Of a DNA stretch of 5,094 nt, positions 1 through 5,094 are shown one piece after another (positions within the stretch are counted from its first letter, which is position 1; every line of letters begins with the position of its first letter). The stretch lies in assembly GCA_031287395.1 (NCBI GenBank), contig JAITTA010000029.1, forward strand, positions 1 through 5,094. The letters run 5' to 3'. Below the pieces are notes generated by a model that did no database searches, was not told the origin of the DNA, and saw nothing but the letters and a program-made list of their open reading frames with translations. Origin of the DNA: Dysgonamonadaceae bacterium (GTDB lineage Bacteria; Bacteroidota; Bacteroidia; Bacteroidales; Azobacteroidaceae). The position numbers were made by a program, and so were the translations under genes.

Positions 1-23
1 GGTTCTTCGTCACTTATGGTGCA
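1..23. repeat. Left terminal inverted repeat of the IS
   Basis: The first 23 bases, beginning GGTTCTTCGTCACTTATGG, are the exact reverse complement of 1891-1913. Matching continues imperfectly inward: 8 of the next 12 positions also agree with the other end, giving 31 of 35 overall. This is the transposase-downstream end, and the transposase stop codon (25-27) starts one base inside the perfect part, so the weaker extension overlaps the last codons of the gene. Confidence 0.93.
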
Positions 24-24
24 G

Positions 25-1677
25 CTACCCCATCTTAGAAAGTATGACTTTCCTCCGTAGCAGTTCAAAGCCCGCTCTACCATACATTTCTCTCTTTTTA
101 TTTTTCAATCGGTTAACATTTCCCTCCACTAATCCGTTTGTCCATGTGTAACTTATTGCATTTTTTACTGCAATAAGATCTTTCTTGAGACCATTTATAA
201 AGGAGTTTAATCCGCGAATATTAAATTTCTCCATTCTATCCATCCAATCATCAAGTGCTTCGGGAATATTTCCTTTGAGTATATTTTTGAAAGACACGAT
301 GCAGTCTCTCAGCCGTTTTAACAGATCACTACTTTCAATTATACCACTCATCAAGGTGTGCTCCTTAGAACACTTCCCGGCTTGATTAATTCCCCAATCG
401 GGGTTGGATACATAGATACTCATTTTGGTTGGAGATAAGGAGTTGAATAACATTGAAGGTTTATTTATCTCGACTATATTTAGCGTGTTGTCGTCCTCTT
501 TGGGGTTGTAGTTTGGGTAATTCTTGTTGAACCAGGAGTAGAAAGCGGTTAATTGTCCTTTGAAACCGCTTGCTTTTGCATCTGCAAATATTTTTTTAAC
601 ATTTTTACCCGCTCTGCATGACTCATTTATTGTATCAAGGTATTCTGTGTATTTATGAGTAAACACAATTCTTTTTTTAGGAAGTGTAGTGTGTTTGAGA
701 TAACCCCGTACAGTTTCCCTGTGAATGCCAAGCGAAGATGCTATTTTACGTTGTGATATACCTTTTGCGTGTAATTCATGGATTTGGTTAAAAAGTTCCA
801 ACTTGTGTTTTTGATGTGAATCAGTTGAACATATTTTAGCGACAGTAAGTCCATTCTCTAAAATTTCTTTACTCTCTTTCAGAGTATTTTCCTTTTCCTC
901 TACTACAAGTGAAGATAAAAATGAAGCTTTTATCTCACCATAGTGCTTTTTGATTGTCTCTTGTATGCGTTCTGATAGATTTTTAACAACATGGAATTTA
1001 TCTGCAATCTGAATGGCATTGGGCAGTGCTGTACTTATTGATTTTGCGTAGCTACTCGCTCTATCACGTGTCACTATACTAATAGCAGAATGCTTTTTCA
1101 GCCATTCTATAACATCACAATCATTTCTTGAATGCAGTAAATCAATCGGGTTTCCGGTTGATATATCCACGATAATGCTACCATAGTTTACACCCTTGCG
1201 AAAAGCCCAATCATCAATACCAATCATTTCGACATCCTTTTTATCAGGAATAGACAAACAGGAAACAATCCTTAAGCAGGTGGAAGGGCTTTGTTTTATT
1301 TTCATTATTTCGGTTAAATATGCCCCTTTACGAGAAGAGACTTCAACTAAGGTTGTTTGTAGGATTCTCATCACTCTATCTGTTTTTCTGGCACGGGGAA
1401 CTATAGTATTAGCTAATTGTTCAGAGAATATTTTGCGAAAACATTTATTGTTGGAGCACCTGAATTTTCTCACTGTAATCATAGCCAGTACAGGATGAGA
1501 GCCCAACGGAATATCCATTAGCTTGCGGGTATAGCGAGAGCGAACCTGATAGCTTGTTTTTCCACAATCAGGGCATTTACACCCTTTTTTAGTTATATGA
1601 CCGGAATAACATAATTGATTCCCTTTTACCTCATAGGAAGTGATTTTTATATGAGGCATAGAATAAAGGCTTTTCAA
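25..1677 (-). CDS. ISL3-family DDE transposase
   Basis: Encodes the 550-residue enzyme that cuts and moves the surrounding element by binding its terminal repeats. An N-terminal zinc-finger-like region (about residues 33-80) carries CPDC (C35, C38) and a second pair C74 and C79, as in the zf-ISL3 domain. The DDE catalytic core follows: D155 in GIDDWAFRKG, D205 in VTRDRAS, and E518 in NGLVEGNVNRLK, followed by the family-typical KREMYGRAG. Between D205 and E518 lies a long, partly helical insertion containing a helix-turn-helix (ISQRKIASSLGIHRETVRGY, about 307-326). The listed start is TTG at 1677, chosen because AGGAGG lies 10 nt upstream. The first ATG (1659, residue 7) is 28 nt from that site and would give 544 residues. 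The frame is uninterrupted, all catalytic residues are present, and the length suits the longer members of the family. Confidence 0.95.
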   Translation of the reverse strand: MKSLYSMPHIKITSYEVKGNQLCYSGHITKKGCKCPDCGKTSYQVRSRYTRKLMDIPLGSHPVLAMITVRKFRCSNNKCFRKIFSEQLANTIVPRARKTDRVMRILQTTLVEVSSRKGAYLTEIMKIKQSPSTCLRIVSCLSIPDKKDVEMIGIDDWAFRKGVNYGSIIVDISTGNPIDLLHSRNDCDVIEWLKKHSAISIVTRDRASSYAKSISTALPNAIQIADKFHVVKNLSERIQETIKKHYGEIKASFLSSLVVEEKENTLKESKEILENGLTVAKICSTDSHQKHKLELFNQIHELHAKGISQRKIASSLGIHRETVRGYLKHTTLPKKRIVFTHKYTEYLDTINESCRAGKNVKKIFADAKASGFKGQLTAFYSWFNKNYPNYNPKEDDNTLNIVEINKPSMLFNSLSPTKMSIYVSNPDWGINQAGKCSKEHTLMSGIIESSDLLKRLRDCIVSFKNILKGNIPEALDDWMDRMEKFNIRGLNSFINGLKKDLIAVKNAISYTWTNGLVEGNVNRLKNKKREMYGRAGFELLRRKVILSKMG

Positions 1678-1687
1678 AAGATAATTC

Positions 1688-1693
1688 CCTCCT
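1688..1693 (-). promoter_or_regulatory. Shine-Dalgarno site of the transposase
   Basis: The minus strand reads AGGAGG here, a full anti-16S match, 10 nt before the TTG at 1677. Strong Shine-Dalgarno sequences are uncommon for Bacteroidota genes, and its spacing favours the TTG start over the ATG at 1659. Its outermost base is shared with the foot of the hairpin at 1693-1723. Confidence 0.6.
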
Positions 1694-1723
1694 CTCTCAT
1701 ATTTTTCAACGGAAAAAGAGAGA
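1693..1723 (-). promoter_or_regulatory. Hairpin in the transposase leader, abutting the SD
   Basis: On the transposase mRNA strand TCTCTC-TTTTTC pairs with GAAAAA-(TAT)-GAGAGA around a 4-nt loop (CGTT). This gives 12 base pairs with one 3-nt bulge. The foot of the stem overlaps the first base of the AGGAGG ribosome-binding site. Insertion sequences often use leader structures to limit transposase translation, particularly from read-through transcripts. That role here is inferred from position only. The stem is AU-rich in its upper half, so its stability is moderate. Confidence 0.45.
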
Positions 1724-1739
1724 ACTCCAATCCTATTAG

Positions 1740-1829
1740 TGTATCTTTGTATTTATTAGCAGATTTCATGTGTTTATACTTTGATTTTCAACACATTAAA
1801 GATACAAATAAATGCTGAATTCTGCTAAT
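1740..1829. repeat. Two interleaved 9-bp inverted repeats in the IS control region
   Basis: TGTATCTTT (1740-1748) is inverted exactly as AAAGATACA (1798-1806), and ATTAGCAGA (1755-1763) is inverted exactly as TCTGCTAAT (1821-1829). The order is A-B-A'-B', so the two pairs are interleaved rather than nested. They lie upstream of the transposase and inside the right end of the element. They could be binding sites for the transposase or a host protein, or parts of a structured leader. They could also be chance matches in AT-rich DNA. Confidence 0.4.
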
Positions 1830-1863
1830 GTTTTACAGCCTTATTTGATTGAAATACAAATAA

Positions 1864-4800
1864 TTAGACGTTTTTTACAGAGGGGATAAGTGCACCATAA
1901 GTGACGAAGAACCTCCACCGGTCGAGATGCGCCGTTTTCGGAACCGAATAGTCGTTGACGAAGCAATGGCGCGCTTCTTCCGTCAGGTATCCGTTCACTT
2001 TTCCTATTCCTTGTATATAAAACTGGAAATCGAAGTTGTTCCATTCCACATAACCTCTCAGGGAATAGGAATAACGAGGGAAAGGATCTCCGAAAACCCG
2101 TTTATCGTATTCGTCGATTTTTCCGTCCGGTTTTCCGTCCGCTCCGCTGATATCACGATACTTTACGTCTCCCGGTTGAACGATACTCGTATATGAATTA
2201 ATCAGTGCGATTTTTGGATTAATATACTTTTTAGTATTTTCATCATAAGATTCAAAATCGCTGACTTGTACCAATCCGTCCGTCAGGAAACCATAATAAG
2301 CATTGATAGGATCTCCTTCCCTGCGGATGTTATTTCCGAGTGAAGGAGCGCTTTTTCCCAATCTGGTGATTTTATTTTTTGCATCCGATAGATTGGCTGT
2401 CAAGCCATAACGGACTTTGCCGATCCGGTCGCGCCAACCGATGTTCACTTCCCATCCTTTGTTTTCTATGGCTCCCATGTTTTCAAAGGGAAGGTTATTC
2501 GAATCGGCAATCCCAACAATGGCCGGATATATAGGTTTAAGCAAAGCATTGATATTTTCTTTTTTAAACCAGTCCAGGGTTGCTTCCAACCGGTTGTTGA
2601 GGAAGGAAAGATCAATTCCGGCATTCAACATCCGGATGGTTTCCCATTGTATCAATTCATTAGCCAGTTTGTTTTGTTTGAATCCTACATTGTTTGCACC
2701 TCCTATCGGATAGGATTTATCCTGTCGCTCTATTTCTACCAGGTAGGGATAGTATTCGCTGCCAAGAGTTTGATTGCCCAGTTCACCCCATGATAGTCTG
2801 ACTTTTCCGATAGACAGGACTGGTTTTGTAAATTCCATGAATTCTTCTTCCGTAAATTTCCATCCGGCAGAGAATGAGGGGAATAATCCCCATCTGTTTT
2901 TGTCTGTTTTTGAAAATCTGGAGGTCCCGTCATAGCGGACATTGGCTTCAAACAAATACTTTTCGGCGTAATCGTAATTGATACGGCCGAAGAAAGAGCG
3001 CAATGCCCAGTGGTTTGCCGTTCCAGAATTGGTAATGTTTTCGGTTCCTGCGTTTAATTCTTCAACGCCGTCCAGAAGGATATTTTCACGCCTTGCGGAT
3101 AAAACCGGCAAGTAAGCCCATTCCTGCGAGAATCCGGCTAGGAATTTTAATCCGTGTTTAGACAGCCGGGTTTCGTAATTGAATGTTCCATTAAGTGTCT
3201 GTGTTAAAGTACTTTCACGGTTTTCTGATATGTTGTTTCTGACCGTTTCGTTGTTAGGGTGAGGCGTTCCGTTGGAATAATACCGGGGCATGGTCGGGTG
3301 CCATGTTTTTGTATCGCGCGTCCAGTAGTTATATGCGTATTGTACGTTGATATTCATCCCTTTAATCAGGTCTATAACGGCACTGAAATTACCGTTAAAG
3401 GTTTTTGATTTCCGGTCGGCATACCCTGATTCATAAGCCGTACGAACGGGGTTTGTAACAGAACCGAACGACCAATAAGGGGAGTCTTCCCAATTGCCGT
3501 CGGCAGTCGGTTGTTGCCATTTTACAGGTATCAGTGGGGATATTCGTTGTGCAAGCCGGAATACGCCGGCAGTTCCGCTATTGCCCGCGTCTTTTCTCGA
3601 AAAATCAATGAATCCCATGTTACCGTCTATTTTGATCCTGTCGAACACTTGTGTATTCAACCGTAACCGGATATTGTTCCGGGTGGAAGAGTAAGGCTCG
3701 CCTATTACCAGCCCTTTTTGGTCTAAATAACCGTATGACATGTAATAAGAAGCTTTATCGGAACCCCCGTTGATGTTGAAGTTATGATTTTGTTGGGTAG
3801 TATATTTTTTATAGGAAGCATCTATCCAATCCGTATTGGAATAATCGTTCGGGAAATTTTTCGAATCGTATCTCATAAAAGCATCCTCATGGAATGGTTG
3901 GGCTATTCCGGCGGCATTGTATGCTTCGTTTTGTAAAGTCATGTATTGGCGTCCGTTGACCATTTGGGGTAAATCCACAGGTGTTTGTATCCCAAAATAT
4001 CCGGAATAGTTGAAGGATGTTTTTTCTTTCTTCGTACCTGTTTTGGTAGTGATCATAATCACACCGTTAGCCGCACGTGCTCCGTAAATGGCAGAAGAGG
4101 CGGCGTCTTTCAGTACGGAGACGCTTTCGATATCATCTGGATTGAGTAGATTGATATCTCCTCCTGCAACGCCATCGATCAGTATCAACGGGCTGGTACT
4201 ACTGTTGATGGTATTGATACCCCGGACCACAATGGATACGCTGGGGTTACCGGGTTGTCCCGATGCGGATGTAATAGTTACTCCGGGTAACAACCCTTGC
4301 AGGCCGGTTGCTACCGAACCTACCGGTCTTGTTTCAAGTACATCTCCTTTTACACTGGCCACCGAGCCGGTCAGGTTCACTTTTTTCTGGGTACCATAAC
4401 CGACAACTACCACTTCGTTGAGATTTTCCGTTTCTTCTTTCAATTGGACGTTTAAAACTCTCTGGTCTTCTACAAGAAATTCGGTAGTTGTATATCCCAA
4501 ATAGGAGAAACGCAGTACCTCTTTTGCACCGGGTACTACGATGGAGTAATCTCCATTGGCATTTGTTACGGTTCCAACGGATTGATGCCCTACGAGTATG
4601 ACGCTGACCCCGATCAAAGCATTTCCGTTTTCATCTGTGACACGGCCTTTGATGGTTATGTCCGGTTGTTGTTGGGTGTTTGTCGGTTCGACAGACTGAT
4701 TTTTCTTACTAATCAATACATACCGGTCTTCGATTTTGTAGTTGTATTGATTACTGAGTAGTTGTGAAAGAATTTCTTCCAGACTGGCGTTTTTGACTTT

Positions 4801-5064
4801 CAGGCTTACTTTCTTTGAAGTATTGACCTGGTCGTTACTGTAGAAAAATTCAAATTCACTTTGCTTTCTGATCACATCGAACACCTCTTCCAAAGTGACG
4901 TTTGTCATGTTCAGACTGAAATTGACTGTTTGGGTATAACTCTCTTTGGCAAAAAGACTACTTATGCCCAATAGTAGAAATAAAAAAGCTAGTCTCATGA
5001 TTCGGTGTAGTTTGTTTAATGATTTTACAATCGGTACCGATCGTTCCATGTTGTTTTTTTGCAT
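1864..5064 (-). CDS. SusC/RagA family TonB-linked outer-membrane transporter, 3' end disrupted by the IS
   Basis: The protein imports nutrients, usually glycans or peptides, across the outer membrane with TonB energy and normally a SusD lipoprotein lid. Visible parts: signal peptide with hydrophobic core about 24-38 and likely cleavage after LFA39; STN domain about 47-119; carboxypeptidase-regulatory-like domain about 137-210; TonB-box region NEVVVVGYG about 216-224; plug about 229-343 with RGINTINSSTSPLILIDG and DAASSAIYGARAANGV; barrel from about 345. Host sequence ends after HLDRW (residue 1050). The last 16 residues (RFFVTYGALIPSVKNV) come from the IS, except for one base of the first codon. 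The natural gene should continue beyond the left edge; family comparison suggests roughly 80-100 further residues. The product lacks the final strands and C-terminal assembly signal and is probably non-functional. The start at 5064 gives a complete signal peptide; M6 (5049) is an alternative. No Shine-Dalgarno is visible, as is common in this phylum. The substrate is unknown. Confidence 0.93.
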   Translation of the reverse strand: MQKNNMERSVPIVKSLNKLHRIMRLAFLFLLLGISSLFAKESYTQTVNFSLNMTNVTLEEVFDVIRKQSEFEFFYSNDQVNTSKKVSLKVKNASLEEILSQLLSNQYNYKIEDRYVLISKKNQSVEPTNTQQQPDITIKGRVTDENGNALIGVSVILVGHQSVGTVTNANGDYSIVVPGAKEVLRFSYLGYTTTEFLVEDQRVLNVQLKEETENLNEVVVVGYGTQKKVNLTGSVASVKGDVLETRPVGSVATGLQGLLPGVTITSASGQPGNPSVSIVVRGINTINSSTSPLILIDGVAGGDINLLNPDDIESVSVLKDAASSAIYGARAANGVIMITTKTGTKKEKTSFNYSGYFGIQTPVDLPQMVNGRQYMTLQNEAYNAAGIAQPFHEDAFMRYDSKNFPNDYSNTDWIDASYKKYTTQQNHNFNINGGSDKASYYMSYGYLDQKGLVIGEPYSSTRNNIRLRLNTQVFDRIKIDGNMGFIDFSRKDAGNSGTAGVFRLAQRISPLIPVKWQQPTADGNWEDSPYWSFGSVTNPVRTAYESGYADRKSKTFNGNFSAVIDLIKGMNINVQYAYNYWTRDTKTWHPTMPRYYSNGTPHPNNETVRNNISENRESTLTQTLNGTFNYETRLSKHGLKFLAGFSQEWAYLPVLSARRENILLDGVEELNAGTENITNSGTANHWALRSFFGRINYDYAEKYLFEANVRYDGTSRFSKTDKNRWGLFPSFSAGWKFTEEEFMEFTKPVLSIGKVRLSWGELGNQTLGSEYYPYLVEIERQDKSYPIGGANNVGFKQNKLANELIQWETIRMLNAGIDLSFLNNRLEATLDWFKKENINALLKPIYPAIVGIADSNNLPFENMGAIENKGWEVNIGWRDRIGKVRYGLTANLSDAKNKITRLGKSAPSLGNNIRREGDPINAYYGFLTDGLVQVSDFESYDENTKKYINPKIALINSYTSIVQPGDVKYRDISGADGKPDGKIDEYDKRVFGDPFPRYSYSLRGYVEWNNFDFQFYIQGIGKVNGYLTEEARHCFVNDYSVPKTAHLDRWRFFVTYGALIPSVKNV
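1891..1913. repeat. Right terminal inverted repeat of the IS
   Basis: The exact reverse complement of positions 1-23, ending CGAAGAACC at the junction with the susC-like gene. This is the transposase-upstream end. It lies in frame with the interrupted gene and supplies part of the new C-terminus of that protein. Confidence 0.93.
1914..1921. other. Presumed right copy of the 8-bp target duplication
   Basis: TCCACCGG directly follows the right repeat. If the element duplicates 8 bp, as ISL3 members do, the same eight bases should lie immediately left of position 1. On the coding strand they are CCGGTGGA, covering the R and W codons of the HLDRW motif plus one base of the next codon. The other copy is not visible, so this is a prediction. 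Confidence 0.45.
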
Positions 5065-5094
5065 AATTTTTGATCTTAATGATTTTAGGCTTTT
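5065..5094 (-). other. Partial upstream region of the susC-like gene
   Basis: Thirty AT-rich bases before the ATG, with A-runs immediately upstream of the start and no Shine-Dalgarno match. No promoter motif is visible in this short piece. For a transporter with an STN domain, a FecR-like anti-sigma gene is often found just upstream; none is within reach here. Confidence 0.3.

Larger units (their letters stand above)
1..1913 (-). mobile_element. Complete ISL3-family insertion sequence
   Basis: A 1913-bp element bounded by perfect 23-bp terminal inverted repeats starting with GG. It encodes a single ISL3-type DDE transposase that fills most of its length, from just inside the left repeat to about 210 bp from the right repeat. 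It is inserted in the 3' part of a susC-like gene in the same orientation as that gene. The element looks more AT-rich than the interrupted gene, consistent with a foreign origin. No passenger or resistance gene is present. ISL3 elements are known to make 8-bp target duplications; the right-hand copy would be 1914-1921, but the left flank lies outside the window, so the duplication cannot be confirmed. Both ends and the transposase appear intact, so the element could be active. I do not assign an IS name. Confidence 0.93.

Noticed and set aside
1615..1818. 67-codon plus-strand ORF running out of the transposase 5' end
   Set aside because: It overlaps the transposase start antisense and the AT-rich control region. 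It has low-complexity composition and no known family, and is most likely a chance open frame.
1814..1827. Imperfect palindrome around GAATTC
   Set aside because: The symmetry is short, interrupted by a mismatch, and partly shared with the 9-bp repeat already listed, so it does not deserve a separate call.
1678..1890. Possible passenger small RNA or toxin gene in the IS control region
   Set aside because: No open frame with a credible start and no terminator-like hairpin followed by a T-run was found. The hairpin at 1693-1723 is better explained as part of the transposase leader.
1841..2044. 67-codon minus-strand ORF spanning the IS/susC junction
   Set aside because: It lies in another frame of the susC-like gene and of the IS end, has no recognisable motif, and starts within a strongly supported coding region.
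2736..2951. 71-codon minus-strand ORF within the barrel region
   Set aside because: It is an alternative frame wholly inside the susC-like gene, whose own frame has continuous family-typical barrel sequence here.
4088..4399. 103-codon plus-strand ORF opposite the plug region
   Set aside because: It is an antisense shadow of the well-conserved SusC plug codons, with no domain and no ribosome-binding site that I can see.

Overview
The window holds two interlocked genes, both on the minus strand: a long SusC/RagA-type TonB-linked outer-membrane transporter gene, and a complete ISL3-family insertion sequence that cuts off its 3' end. The combination of an STN domain, a carboxypeptidase-regulatory-like domain, an NEVVVVGYG TonB-box region and a SusC plug is characteristic of Bacteroidota. 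The style of the protein fits gut-type Bacteroidales (Bacteroides, Parabacteroides or relatives), but the genus cannot be fixed from this sequence.

Positions 1-1913 are the insertion sequence. Its ends are perfect 23-bp terminal inverted repeats (1-23 and 1891-1913), with weaker matching continuing to about 35 bp. It carries one transposase gene (25-1677, minus), whose stop codon begins one base inside the left repeat. Between the transposase start and the right repeat lies an AT-rich control region (about 1678-1890). It contains a strong Shine-Dalgarno sequence, a hairpin touching that sequence, and two interleaved 9-bp inverted repeats. No passenger gene is present.

Positions 1914-5064 are host DNA: the first 1050 codons of the susC-like gene, whose start is near the right edge. 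Translation enters the element at codon 1051 and stops after 16 residues that are wholly or mostly IS-encoded. The protein therefore keeps its signal peptide, STN signalling domain, regulatory-like domain, TonB box, plug and most of the barrel, but loses the last barrel strands and the C-terminal assembly signal. The rest of the gene, and any susD partner, should lie beyond the left edge. Only 30 bases of upstream sequence are visible.

The transporter and transposase are co-directional, so transcription of the transporter could run into the element. The STN domain implies that the intact transporter belonged to an ECF-sigma/FecR-type regulated nutrient-uptake locus; the substrate cannot be read from the sequence. 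I see no undescribed multi-gene system here. The points worth following are the insertion itself, the structured leader of the transposase, and the fate of a signalling-competent but barrel-truncated receptor.
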